The position numbers and the translations under genes were made by a program. The notes beneath the pieces were generated by a model. It searched no databases and had not been told where the DNA came from. It saw only the letters and a program-made list of their open reading frames with translations. A DNA stretch of 64,000 nt from positions 124,001 through 188,000 of the forward strand of contig CAZQRP010000001.1 of the NCBI GenBank assembly GCA_964596125.1, in the 5' to 3' direction. The stretch is from CAZQRP01 sp964596125 (GTDB taxonomy: Bacteria; Chloroflexota; Dehalococcoidia; GIF9; UBA5629). Shown one piece after another: positions 44,687 through 54,115 of this stretch (position 1 is its first letter; every line of letters begins with the position of its first letter).

Positions 44687-45832
44687 CTATACTCCCCGCG
44701 ACAGGCCGATAAAGACAAACAGAACCAATGCCAGGGATGCTCCGCAAGCCAGGAACATTGTCTCAAAATTACTTGTTTCAGCTATAAATCCCATGATTGT
44801 CGGGCCGATAGCCTGACCAGCCTGGTACAGGCAAGTACTTACACCCATGGATAGACCTCTTGCCTTTGCTGAAGATGAGTCGGCTATCAAAGCCACGATT
44901 GCTGGTGATGCCAGTGCTACACCGATGCCGAAGCAAATGGCTGTTGGAATCAGTTGAGACAGACTGTCGAACTGGGAAATGAGAGCAGCAGCCGTCGCGC
45001 AGATGATAAAGCCACAAAAGATCACGGGCTTTCTTCCAATCTTATCTGATAGTCTGCCGGTTAGAGCTCGCAGAAATGCTGAACTGGCAAAAAGGGTAGT
45101 TATAATCAGCCCCAAACCGGCTTCAGCTATGCCAAAACCTTTGCCATAAAGGGGTATAAAAGTTGTAATGCTGAATGTTCCAAATGAAACAAACATATAT
45201 GCCAGCAAGCCAGCAATAGCAGGTCTTTGTTTGAGCCAGCTCCACGAACTCTTTTCAGTTAATGTATCCATTGTTCCCGTTGAAATAGAACCAAATCGAA
45301 ATAGAATAAAAACCAGCCCTAGCATTGAAATAGCGCTGCAGCCATAGAAGGCTGCTTCAAAACTGAGGCGACTTAATAGAAAGCCGCCGGTTACCGGCCC
45401 CGTCATCAAACCTATATGTAGTGACATGGTAAAAAAGCCCAAAGCTTCGCCTCGTCGGGAAGCCGGGGCCAGGTCAACAGCCAGGGCGAATGCTGATGGG
45501 AGGAAACAGGCCTGAGACAATCCGTGAATTACTCTGACGTAAAACAGTTGTTGATACGTAGTGGCCAGCGGATAAAGCAATGGTGCCAGGGTAAAGACGA
45601 CCAGGCCGGTGGTTAAAAAGGTACGACGTCCAAACTTGTCGGAAAGTATACCAAGAGGGATTAAAAGCGAAGCAGTTGCATAATTGGTTGAAGCTACTAT
45701 CAGTCCAACTTGAGATACCGGGGCACCCAGTTCCGCAGCATAAAGAGGCATTACCGGATAGAGAGAGCTGAAACTTGTATAGGCTGCGAATGTGACCGCA
45801 TACAGTGTGAAAAGTGAAAAAAAGCTTTTCAA
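44687..45832 (-). CDS. MFS transporter (paralog of 59011-60156)
   Basis: 381 residues, 12 helices. YPVMPLYAAELGAPVSQVGLIVAS, then GILSDKFGRRTFL (motif A), and RVIHGLSQACFLPSAFALAVDLAPASRRGEA. GPVTGGFLLSRLSFEAAFYG and the second-half motif GRLSDKIGRKPVIF follow. This resembles drug/sugar efflux-type MFS proteins. It shares length, order of motifs and many identical stretches with the MFS gene at 59011-60156. The substrate is unknown. Confidence 0.88.
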   Translation of the reverse strand: MKSFFSLFTLYAVTFAAYTSFSSLYPVMPLYAAELGAPVSQVGLIVASTNYATASLLIPLGILSDKFGRRTFLTTGLVVFTLAPLLYPLATTYQQLFYVRVIHGLSQACFLPSAFALAVDLAPASRRGEALGFFTMSLHIGLMTGPVTGGFLLSRLSFEAAFYGCSAISMLGLVFILFRFGSISTGTMDTLTEKSSWSWLKQRPAIAGLLAYMFVSFGTFSITTFIPLYGKGFGIAEAGLGLIITTLFASSAFLRALTGRLSDKIGRKPVIFCGFIICATAAALISQFDSLSQLIPTAICFGIGVALASPAIVALIADSSSAKARGLSMGVSTCLYQAGQAIGPTIMGFIAETSNFETMFLACGASLALVLFVFIGLSRGV

Positions 45833-46196
45833 TGATGACTCTCGTTCCTAGAACTTTATCATAAAGAGCTGATATGTTAAAGTCTTACCTATTGTTTAAA
45901 TAGGCGGTATAAGATGTTTTAAAGGCTACATATAACATAGGAGTATGACCCTCTCTCCCAAAAAGCTGATCAGCTCACAAGGTTAGACAACGGATCAGGT
46001 AAGGTGACTATAATGGTCAGAAAACTTATATACCTGAAAAGATTATCAACAAATTTAGGGAAGGTGGGATTCCTTAATCGCGGGGCTATTGTTATAAAAA
46101 AATTAAGCCGGCAACACAGGTTCGTGCCCCATATGTGGGGCTGCAATTGTTCAGATTTGGGAAGCGTTACCTGGATTACCAGGCTTAGAACTATTG
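45833..46196. other. 364-base intergenic region
   Basis: It holds two small palindromes (AGCTGATCAGCT near 45965; GCCCCA-TATG-TGGGGC near 46128). An open frame at 46004-46234 lacks family features and runs into the AsnC gene on the other strand, so I do not call it. Confidence 0.4.
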
Positions 46197-46436
46197 CTAG
46201 GAGATGCGTATTGACGGACAGGTTACCGTTCTGATGACTCCATCTATAGTATGAATACTCTTGGTAACCAGATTGCCAATAGCATTCAAGTCATTTTCCT
46301 CAATCACGGTAATAATGTCATAGGGACCAGTTACAGCATCGACAGATTTCATTCTGTCTATCTTTAACAGAGCAGCTACAACCTCTTTGGTCTTACCAAC
46401 TTTTGTCTCTATGAGAATAAATGCTTTTACCGCCAT
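46197..46436 (-). CDS. Lrp/AsnC-type ligand-binding (RAM) domain protein
   Basis: 79 residues comprising only the effector-binding domain of Lrp/AsnC regulators: AFILIETKVGKTKEVVAALLKI, DAVTGPYDIITVIE and IDGVIRTVTC. There is no helix-turn-helix, so it cannot bind DNA alone. Such stand-alone RAM proteins bind amino acids and may modulate full-length Lrp partners. A GGAGGTG ribosome site precedes the ATG. Confidence 0.85.
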   Translation of the reverse strand: MAVKAFILIETKVGKTKEVVAALLKIDRMKSVDAVTGPYDIITVIEENDLNAIGNLVTKSIHTIDGVIRTVTCPSIRIS

Positions 46437-46690
46437 AGGTCAACACCTCCTCACTTCTGAATTAAACCAATAAAGGCACCGGCAGTCGCCATCTCAGCGA
46501 TTCCAGTGCCCTTCATACTCCCATCACCCTGCTCCAATGTTAATTGTTCCTTACTTCATGTCATATGGTACGGCTTAAATATAGTCCTCATCTGCTGGTT
46601 TGTCAACAGGTATTATAAACAGCGAATTTGCAATCCGATGCCCCTGGCTAAAGTGATAAGCAACGTTCCTCAAATTGGTAACCAAGAATC

Positions 46691-46787
46691 TGGCGGGAGC
46701 GTATGGGAGTCGAACCCACCGAAGACATTTGTCATGCCTCCCGACGGATTTGAAGTCCGCGAAGCCCACCGGGACCCAAACGCTCCC
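46691..46787 (-). tRNA. selC: tRNA-Sec (anticodon UCA)
   Basis: 97 bases on the minus strand including an encoded 3' CCA. The 8-bp acceptor stem (GGGAGCGT with ACGCTCCC), the long variable arm and the anticodon loop CTTCAAA with anticodon TCA are the marks of bacterial tRNA-Sec. GGTTCGACTCC forms the T arm. It starts 11 bp after the tatC stop on the same strand, so it is probably cut from the tat transcript. It decodes the UGA of fdhA at 53540-53542. Confidence 0.95.
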
Positions 46788-46798
46788 GTACCGATATG

Positions 46799-47551
46799 TT
46801 AACTATCACTGGAAGCCGGCACTGACTTCTTTCGTCTGGCCAATTTTGATAATAGAATTCCAACTTCGTAAAGGATAATGATAGGAATGGCTACCAGGCC
46901 CTGGTTAACCGGATCGATGGTCGGTGTGATTATGGCTCCGAGGATAAAAGCCACGATATAGAAGATCTTACGGTATTTTGAGAGCCATTCAGGCCTGACA
47001 ACACCAATTTTGGTTAAAAAGAACAGGACAATGGGAATTTCGAAGCACATACCGATCCAGAAGATCAAAGTGGTTAATAGTGAGATATATTTACTCACCT
47101 TTATCATGGGTTCAGCGACATCACCGCCGAAAGTAAATAAAAAATGAAAAGCCGGAGGAAGCAGGACAAAATAAGCAAATACGGCTCCTAACAGAAAGCA
47201 TATTGTTATCGCCGGCAACATGGTGTAGACATAACCTCTCTCCCTGCTGGTAAGAGCCGGACGGATGAATAAAACCATCTGGTAAATGATGAAGGGTAGC
47301 ACGATAACAAGCGCCAGAAGAAGGGTGACCTTTATATAGGTACCCATCATCTCTGTAGGCTCGGTAAAGACAATAGGCAGGTCTGGAAAACGGTCCGTCG
47401 CAGGTTTCTTCAATATATCAAAGACATTAAAATAGTAGATAATGTAGAACGAGACGGGGATGGCAACAATAAGTGAAATTACTGACCTGAAGATTACAGA
47501 ACGGAGCTCTCGTAAGTGCCCCATGAATGTCATCTGATTATTATCACTCAT
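46799..47551 (-). CDS. tatC: Sec-independent protein translocase TatC
   Basis: 250 residues, six membrane helices. TatC landmarks: FMGHLRELRSVIFRS at the N-terminus, FTEPTEMMGTYIKV, and FFLTKIGVVRPEWLSKYRK, then ITPTIDP before the last helices. It recognises twin-arginine signal peptides together with TatB. Overlaps the end of tatB by 8 bases. FdhA in this window is a clear Tat substrate. Confidence 0.95.
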   Translation of the reverse strand: MSDNNQMTFMGHLRELRSVIFRSVISLIVAIPVSFYIIYYFNVFDILKKPATDRFPDLPIVFTEPTEMMGTYIKVTLLLALVIVLPFIIYQMVLFIRPALTSRERGYVYTMLPAITICFLLGAVFAYFVLLPPAFHFLFTFGGDVAEPMIKVSKYISLLTTLIFWIGMCFEIPIVLFFLTKIGVVRPEWLSKYRKIFYIVAFILGAIITPTIDPVNQGLVAIPIIILYEVGILLSKLARRKKSVPASSDS

Positions 47552-48032
47552 CTAGCTTTTCGTCTGACTGCGATACCGGTATTATGTTCTGTATATTCTC
47601 CCCGTTTACCTCTGCATTGGCACATTCGTCCGACTCTGATCCTGGTATCGTCTCCTGAACAGTATCTGCGTCCGACCGTGTTTCGGGTTGAGGTGCTGTT
47701 GCTGCGGTTGTGTCCTTTTCTGCCGGATTTTCAGTTGCCAGGTCCTCAGCAATTATCGTACTTATAGTTGAAAGGTCTTCACTGAGTGTTTCAGATGTAA
47801 GTTCTTCAGTGATTGCCTTGCTTATATTGGAAAAGTCTTCACGGAGCGTCTTTTTTTCAGTTGCTATTTCTTCAGTGATCGTTTTACTGAGTTCGAAGGT
47901 AGCCCTTCTGAAATTACGGTATAACCTGCCTGCCTTTGCTGCCATTTCAGGTAATTTATCCGGTCCGAAAAACAGAAAAGCTAATATCAAAATGAGGAGT
48001 ATTTCGAGGGGGCCCATACCCATAAAGTTCAT
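47544..48032 (-). CDS. tatB: TatA/TatB-family protein with repeated tail (probable TatB)
   Basis: 162 residues: one N-terminal membrane helix (PLEILLILILAFLFFGPDKLPE) with the FGP hinge, an amphipathic helix, then a long acidic tail. In the tail a motif like KTITEEIATEKKTLREDFSNI recurs about three times at residues 50-105 with 20-22-residue periodicity (SKAITEELTSETLSEDLSTI, STIIAEDLATEN). Order tatA-tatB-tatC and length favour TatB over TatA. The tail end is low complexity (Thr/Ala/Glu/Asp). Confidence 0.85.
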   Translation of the reverse strand: MNFMGMGPLEILLILILAFLFFGPDKLPEMAAKAGRLYRNFRRATFELSKTITEEIATEKKTLREDFSNISKAITEELTSETLSEDLSTISTIIAEDLATENPAEKDTTAATAPQPETRSDADTVQETIPGSESDECANAEVNGENIQNIIPVSQSDEKLDE

Positions 48033-48157
48033 AAAACGCCTCTTAATTCCAGACTGAAACAGGAAGATGATCCCAAGGATATAACGCGATTGTTGATTGA
48101 GGCCGGTAATTACCTGTACCGTGAGCCCTGAGAAAAATGGACTCTGTTCCCTGATAA

Positions 48158-48370
48158 TTAACTCTTGTCTTTGGTTTCTACTTCAGACGCCCTGGAGATA
48201 TCTTTACTTTTGTCCTTGTCCTCCTCATCTTCCCCGGCACGTGCTTTACGAAATTCCCTTATACTTTTGCCGATAGCTCCGCCGACTTGAGGTAATTTGC
48301 CGACTCCAAAGATAATAAGAACCAGAACCACGATAAGGCCAATTTCCAACGGGCCCATATGAAATGGCAT
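48158..48370 (-). CDS. tatA: Sec-independent protein translocase TatA
   Basis: 70 residues. One N-terminal helix (MGPLEIGLIVVLVLIIFGVGKLPQ) with the FGVGKLP hinge, an amphipathic helix (IGKSIREFRKA) and a charged tail. TatA forms the translocation assembly for folded proteins. Ribosome site AAGGAGG upstream of 48370. It is first of the tat genes, in the same orientation as the formate dehydrogenase genes 387 bp upstream. Confidence 0.93.
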   Translation of the reverse strand: MPFHMGPLEIGLIVVLVLIIFGVGKLPQVGGAIGKSIREFRKARAGEDEEDKDKSKDISRASEVETKDKS

Positions 48371-48757
48371 TAACTTCCTCCTTGAATAGACAACGCCGTC
48401 AAATTCAAATTATATCACTGCTCTGTGGTCCAGTCAAAATGAACGGACTTGAGTAAGTTTATCGACCCCATCCTCTGTGTCCTCTTCCCCTTGTCAAGGG
48501 GAAGAGAAGGAAATTTGGAAGAGGCGCGCTAGCCCCTCTTAAACGCCTATTCTTTTGTCCTCAGGAGAGAAGCCTATTTTACTGAAAATCTTCCCTCTTT
48601 CTTTGAGGGTGAGGGAGACAAAGGAAGTGAAGCTATTCGTGATTGGGCTGAGAAGCCCGAAAATCTGAAGCTAAAAATAGATTTTCCAGAATAAAACAGC
48701 TTCGAGGAGTGTGCTCGCAGCTGTCCTGATTATCGGGATTGCGGACAGTTGGTGTTA
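48371..48757. repeat. Palindrome-rich intergenic region between fdhE and tatA
   Basis: No gene. It contains a near-perfect palindrome at 48482-48506 (two 12-base arms CTCTTCCCCTTG and CAAGGGGAAGAG, one base between), a CCCTC/GAGGG hairpin near 48594, a GGGCT-GAGA-AGCCC hairpin near 48645 and a CTGTCC/GGACAG hairpin near 48722-48748. The last may end the fdh transcript on the minus strand, though no T-run follows. The cluster looks like a dispersed intergenic repeat. Confidence 0.6.
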
Positions 48758-49618
48758 TTAGGCTTTATAGTTTGACTCATGAGCTTGCTTATCCATATCG
48801 AGTGTAAGGATGCGTTCCATGGGCAGCAGTATCTCGGCTTCTGTCTGCCGCAGGTCAATAGCCTTGAGATAGCGTCGGCATTTCTCACAAGTATATAGCC
48901 GGTAAAGGCTTTTGTCATCAGTGAGGTAGGCCAGTGTTTTCATGTCCTGATTTCCACAGTGGGGGCAGACAAGGCGGTGGAATATCCAACGGGCATCGCA
49001 GCGCGAGCAGAGAAGCCGTCTTGCGCCTCTTTCTTTGTCCAGAAAAGAGAAGTCAGGGCCGCCTCCGCATATCGGGCAGTATTTTCGATACCATGAGTCT
49101 TGTTTAACCAAAGATATTAGTTCGCTGGCATAGACACATAACAGCGGGTAAAATACAGCTTGTAGCACACTTGCCGTAAGGGGCATGATAGTCTTACCTT
49201 TCGCCATACTTTTTTGCGAGAGTGTTCCACTTTCAAACCAGGCTTTGGCCACTTCTCTCAGCAGTTCTGTATCTGTACCTATCCGGTTCAGTTGTTCAAT
49301 TTCTTCGCTTTCCGGTGAGACATACTCATCCGCCAGCTCGGTCACTGCACGGAGTAGTTTTTGAATGTCCATCCAGTCAATTATCAGGTCTGTGAAGATA
49401 AGTGCTGGTTTACCACGAGCTATACGGCGCCTCGCCTTTGTTTTGAGTGAAGGTAGTGTTTCAGATAGGTCAGGTGGATTATAGGTGCACTGGGCAGTTA
49501 GAATTCGGCGATAGAACTCTAAAGAACTTGGCAGAGGCTGTTCAGCCTCTGCCAAGCTTTTGAGCATCTTGTCTATCACCTGCCTGTCTGTAAAAGCCAG
49601 TGGTGATCCGCTGGTCAC
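48758..49618 (-). CDS. fdhE: Formate dehydrogenase accessory protein FdhE
   Basis: 286 residues from a GTG at 49618 whose bases overlap the fdhC stop (GTGA), a coupled start; earlier in-frame methionines give a tail overlapping fdhC. Four CxxC pairs mark the rubredoxin-like zinc/iron domains: CPICGG, CSRCDARW, CPHCGNQ and CEKCRRY. FdhE is needed for maturation of Tat-exported, respiratory formate dehydrogenases. It is the last gene of fdhABCE. Confidence 0.9.
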   Translation of the reverse strand: MTSGSPLAFTDRQVIDKMLKSLAEAEQPLPSSLEFYRRILTAQCTYNPPDLSETLPSLKTKARRRIARGKPALIFTDLIIDWMDIQKLLRAVTELADEYVSPESEEIEQLNRIGTDTELLREVAKAWFESGTLSQKSMAKGKTIMPLTASVLQAVFYPLLCVYASELISLVKQDSWYRKYCPICGGGPDFSFLDKERGARRLLCSRCDARWIFHRLVCPHCGNQDMKTLAYLTDDKSLYRLYTCEKCRRYLKAIDLRQTEAEILLPMERILTLDMDKQAHESNYKA

Positions 49619-50256
49619 TTTTTTGCGACCTCGTCGTACCATTTGCCATGGTGTGATTTGGCGTATTCTACAGTTACCGTTCCTCCAACCATGGAATTGA
49701 AGCTTCCGCCATGCTGACGCATGAGAGGATGAAGTACTCCAAGATATATGTGCACCAGCAACATCAAGAATGTGGCTATGAAAGCTGCGTCGTGAACGAA
49801 CACGCACCATTGGAAGACAGCCGATACCAGACTGTACTTGAAAAACCACATCAGTATACCGGTGATAACAAAGACCGGTCCCAATATCAGCACCATGGTA
49901 TACCACAGTTTCTGGCCGGAATTCATCTCGGGCTGAGGTGGCATAGTAGACTCATCACCGAGGAAGTAGTATCTGGGGGCCGCTTTCAGCCACTCCAGGT
50001 CCTCTTTACCCCAGGTAAAGGCCTGCTTTATTGAGGCACCAGCGGTTTTCGGATTGGCAAACAATTGCATCAGCGGTGCCAGGACAAAGATGACTGCTGC
50101 TATACGATGTATTACCCTGCTCCAGCTATCTTGTGCAAGGAAACCAAGTGCAGGGACAAACAGGAAAATACCGGTAATAACCAGAGCCAAAAATGCAGTA
50201 GTGTGCACCCAATGGAAAACTCGTGCTACCTTTGTATATTTTTGAATCGTTTCCAT
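49615..50256 (-). CDS. fdhC: Formate dehydrogenase gamma subunit (membrane cytochrome b)
   Basis: 213 residues from the ATG at 50256, which has GGAGGAG upstream; 47 earlier in-frame codons are within the fdhB end and look spurious. Four membrane helices with histidines for heme b: TKVARVFHWVHTTAFLALVITGIFLF, RVIHRIAAVIFVLAPLMQLF, and FVHDAAFIATFLMLLVHIYLGVLHP. It passes electrons from the periplasmic FdhAB to quinone or another membrane acceptor. Confidence 0.9.
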   Translation of the reverse strand: METIQKYTKVARVFHWVHTTAFLALVITGIFLFVPALGFLAQDSWSRVIHRIAAVIFVLAPLMQLFANPKTAGASIKQAFTWGKEDLEWLKAAPRYYFLGDESTMPPQPEMNSGQKLWYTMVLILGPVFVITGILMWFFKYSLVSAVFQWCVFVHDAAFIATFLMLLVHIYLGVLHPLMRQHGGSFNSMVGGTVTVEYAKSHHGKWYDEVAKK

Positions 50257-50281
50257 GATAACTCCTCCGATCTCTTTAGTC

Positions 50282-51082
50282 CTATTTCTTGGCCTTGGCC
50301 TCTTTATTGACATTTGCCCGGGCCACCAGGTAATTGATACCAAGTCCCACAACAGCCAGTCCCGCCAGAGCATAGCCGACTGGCTGAAGGATGTCATCAG
50401 TGGCTATGGCAGCCGCCGGTATTTCAGGCTGAGCCGGAAGACCATGTACCTGCGGTGGTTGAGTAAGGACATACATAACATGCAGACCACCCAACTCTTT
50501 CTCACCGTAGAAAGAGGCAGCCGGGAACGCTGGTTTTAGCTCCTGTACTCTTTTCTTGCCGGCTGCTATCAATTCCTGCCGATCGCCAAAAGTGAGTGCA
50601 CTGGTGGGGCAGGTCTTGACGCAGGAAGGCTCCTGTCCATTGCTGGTTCTGTCGGTACACATGATGCATTTCTGGATTTTTCGTATAACCGTCGTAGCTC
50701 CGCCTTTTGCCCGTGGTACTTCGAATGGACAGAACTCCACACAGTAACCGCAGCCGGTACAGATGTCCTCATTGAAGGCAACAGCGCCGGATGGGTGATG
50801 GTACAGGGCGCCACTGGGGCAGACCCTGACACAGGCAGCATCGGTGCAGTGCATGCAGCTCTGCCTGGAGAATATCCACTCGACTCCACCATACTTGTTA
50901 CTCGCTATTTCCTTAAACCTGATCTTGACCCAGGTGTTATAAGATAGGTCAGGGGGGTTTTCGTAGGTTCCCTGGCATGTCGTTTTCTCGCCTTCCAGGC
51001 TCCACCACTGCTTGCAGGATACCTGACAGCCCCGGCAGGCAGTGCATTTGCTTGCGTCGTATAATATTGCTTGATCAGCCAT
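50282..51082 (-). CDS. fdhB: Formate dehydrogenase iron-sulfur subunit
   Basis: 266 residues from the ATG at 51082 (GGAGG 6-7 bases upstream; GTG at 51085 is an alternative). Four cysteine clusters for [4Fe-4S] centres: CTACRGCQVSC, CMHCTDAACVRVCPSG, CTGCGYCVEFCPF and CIMCTDRTSN-CVKTCPT. A C-terminal membrane helix (about 232-252) anchors it. It relays electrons from FdhA to the gamma subunit. Confidence 0.93.
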   Translation of the reverse strand: MADQAILYDASKCTACRGCQVSCKQWWSLEGEKTTCQGTYENPPDLSYNTWVKIRFKEIASNKYGGVEWIFSRQSCMHCTDAACVRVCPSGALYHHPSGAVAFNEDICTGCGYCVEFCPFEVPRAKGGATTVIRKIQKCIMCTDRTSNGQEPSCVKTCPTSALTFGDRQELIAAGKKRVQELKPAFPAASFYGEKELGGLHVMYVLTQPPQVHGLPAQPEIPAAAIATDDILQPVGYALAGLAVVGLGINYLVARANVNKEAKAKK

Positions 51083-51094
51083 CACTTACCTCCG

Positions 51095-54000
51095 TTAAGC
51101 CTTCCTGACATTACACAGGAACGCTTTATATTCTGGAATCATTGTGTTTGCATCGCCCACGTGCGGTGTAAGGACGTTAGCACTGTCACCTGTGGCAAGT
51201 CCTGCGTAGCCCCAGTGCCATGGCATACCGACCTCGTGAACGATCCTGCCGTTGATCTTGAAAGGTTTGAATCGCTTGGTGACCATAGCTATGGCCTCGA
51301 CCTGACCTCGAGCAGATTCTACTATCATTTTGCCACCGTTGACAATGCCTTTCTCTGCTGCCAGTTCCTCGCTTATTTCGACGAACATTTCAGGCATAAG
51401 CTCTACCAGCCATGGAAGATTTCTGGTCATAGCACCCGCCTGCCAGTGTTCGACCAGGCGATAGGTTGTAGCAACATAAGGATATTTGTCCGGTGCTCCC
51501 CGCTGGCTATCTGCCGAAGCGCCCTTAAGGAAGACGGGATTATTTTCCATACCTGACATGGCGTTCTTAACAGGACTTTCCCAGGGCTCATAGTGTTCCG
51601 GCAGAGGACCATCAGCAAGACCCATGCCGAAGAGGTGGGCAAATCCGTCGTTTTTCATGATGAAAGGCCATTTGGTCGCCGCCGGGTTAACAGCCATCGG
51701 AGGCCAGCCTCCATCCGGAACATCGCCTACCCATTTGCCGTCCTTCCACCAGATTACCGGTTTTTCCTTGTCCCAGGGCACACCGTTGAGGTCAACTGAG
51801 GCCCTGTTATAGATGATTCGACGATTAACAGGCCAGCACCAGGACCACTTTGGATATAGTCCAACATTGAAAGGCCCGGGAGTTGGATCACGTCGCTTGA
51901 GTTTATTACCGTCTGCATCGGTATACTGGTTGCAGTAGAGCCAGTTGCCTGAGGTGGTCGTGCCATCAGCCTTGAGTGCCCCGAAGCTCGCCATCAATTT
52001 ACCGGTGGTCAGGTCGTAGCCGTTGACCTCCTTGGCTACTTTATCCGAGCTGGCAGGCTTGCCATTGTTCCAGGTAAGCTTGGTAATAGCCTCAGCATAT
52101 GCACCGCCTGCCTTGTAAAGCTCCTTCAGTGCAAGCCCTAGCTGGTTCGCTGTTTCCAGATCGGACGTACCATCGCCCGGTGCATCAGCACCCTTGTAGC
52201 GCCACTGTGCCCAGCGGCCGCTGTTGCTTACGCTGCCTTCTTTCTCATAATGGCAGGCGGCTGGCAACAGGAAGACCTCGGTCTTGATATCAGCCGGATT
52301 TACACCCGGTCTCTTCCAGAATACCGATGTGTCTGTCTCCCACAGGTCAATGGCGACCAGCCACTCCAGATTGCTCATCGCTTCACGTTCGAAATTGGCG
52401 TTAGGTCCACCGACAGCGGGATTCTGTCCCCAGCATATGAGTCCCTTAACGATTCCCTCGTGCATTGCCTCGAACACTTGAATGTGTGAGTAAAGGGCGC
52501 TGGGATTACCTGATGCTTTAGGCAAGAAGCTGAAGCCAAAGTCGTTATCCTTGGTAGCAGCATCACCGTACCAGGCCTTGAGCAGGCTGACGATGTATTT
52601 AGGATAGTTCTGCCACCAGTTGGCGCTGTTGGGATCACTGCTCTTCGGGGTAGCCCTATCCAGGTAGTCTTGTAATGTCTTATCTTTATTCTGGGGCATG
52701 CTCAGGTATCCGGGCAGGATATGTGCCAGCAGGCACATGTCTGTGGAGCCCTGGACGTTGTGCTCGCCTCGAAGTGCATTGATACCGCCACCGGTAACGC
52801 CAATGTTACCCAGCAGGAGCTGTAGTATGGCATAAGAGCGGATATTCTGTGTGCCGTACGTATGTTGGGTTGTGCCCATGGCATACATGATGGTACCGGA
52901 TTTTCCTGTTTTGCCGGTAGCAGCGTAGGTCTTACAGATCTCCAGAAAGACACCTTTAGCAGTACCAGTTATGCCACAGACTTTATCGACATCATAACGC
53001 GCAAAATGTTTCTTCATTAACTGGAAGACACATTTTGGATCTTTCAGTGTCTTGTCCCTCTTTGGAATACCATTTTCATCTGTCTGGTATTGCCATGTAG
53101 ACTTGTTATATGACCTCGCGAGCGCGTCCAGGCCGGAGAAAATTCCTGGCACATCCGCAGGCCCCTGGAATCTCGGATTGATAAGGTGGGCGGCATTGGT
53201 ATACTCCGTTACATAGGTCATGTTGTAATTTCCTGGATTTTTCTCCATGTCGTCCAGGACCCACTTGATCATGCCGCCTATGAATGCAATATCGGTGCCG
53301 GACCTCATCTGGGCATAGAGGTTTGCCATCTTGGAAGTGCGGGTAAAGCGTGGATCTACACTGATAAGCTTGGCACCTTGCTCCATAGCTTTAACAATAT
53401 GCGCGAAAGCTGCTGGATGGTTCTCAGCGCAGTTACTGCCGATTGCCATTATACAATCACTGTTTGCTATATCGTTCCAGTGATTGGTCATTGCTCCTCT
53501 TCCAAACGACTCTGCCAGAGCCGCTACAGTAGAGGAATGTCATATACGCGCCTGGTGCTCAATAAACACCAGGCCAAGGGCGCGCATCAATTTAGCAATA
53601 AGGTAACACTCCTCGTTATCCAGCGAAGCTCCGCCAAGACAGGCTATAGCTTCAGTCCGGTTAACGTTAAAACCATCCTTGTCTTTTGTTATCCAGTTCT
53701 CATCTCGGGTTTTTTTGATCCTTTTGGCAATCTCTCCGATTGCCCAATCCATGGGCTTTTCTTCCCATTGTCCGGACCCCGGAGCGCGGTACCTGACTTT
53801 ACTCAGTCGCAGTGGATTATGAGCCGATAATTGGAACTGGGCTCCTCCTTTAGCGCAGGCTCCTCCTTGATTGATCGGGTGGTCTGGGTCTCCCTCGATA
53901 TTAACCAGCACACCATTATCGGAGGCGACTACGAATCCACAGCCTACACCACAATAGGGGCAGATAGTAGTTGTTTCCCCAATCTTTTTATGTAAGGGTA

Positions 54001-54115
54001 TTGATTTGGGTAGGTCTGCAGCCAGTCCTGTTTTCGGCTTCGTCAGGCCAAAAACCGCTACCCCACCAGCTCCGGCGCCAGATAGCTTTAGAAATTCTCG
54101 CCGACTTAGTTCCAT
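51095..54115 (-). CDS. fdhA: Formate dehydrogenase alpha subunit, selenocysteine-containing, Tat-exported
   Basis: 1006 residues read through an in-frame UGA as selenocysteine at position 192 (53542-53540). Residues 1-30 are a twin-arginine signal (SRREFLKLSGAGAGG). CPYCGVGCGFV at about 53 begins the [4Fe-4S] site. The Sec context HQARI-U-HSSTVAALAESFG matches Sec/Cys formate dehydrogenases. The Mo/W-bis-MGD catalytic fold and a C-terminal domain follow. A stop-free reading frame continues on both sides of the UGA, so a frameshift or pseudogene is excluded. Oxidises formate outside the membrane. selA, selB and selC lie nearby. Confidence 0.95.
53500..53542 (-). promoter_or_regulatory. UGA selenocysteine codon with SECIS-like region
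   Basis: The UGA (53542-53540) is followed after 15 bases by GCGGCUCUGGC, which sits where E. coli fdhF has its GGUCU-containing apical loop. CCUCU and AGAGG flank it as a possible lower stem. I have not folded it. Confidence 0.55.

Noticed and set aside
46004..46234. A 76-codon plus-strand ORF
   Set aside because: No ribosome site or family features, and it overlaps the AsnC-domain gene on the opposite strand.
53491..54115. fdhA as two genes or a frameshifted pseudogene
   Set aside because: The frame continues unbroken past one UGA in the classic selenocysteine context, with the Sec machinery nearby.
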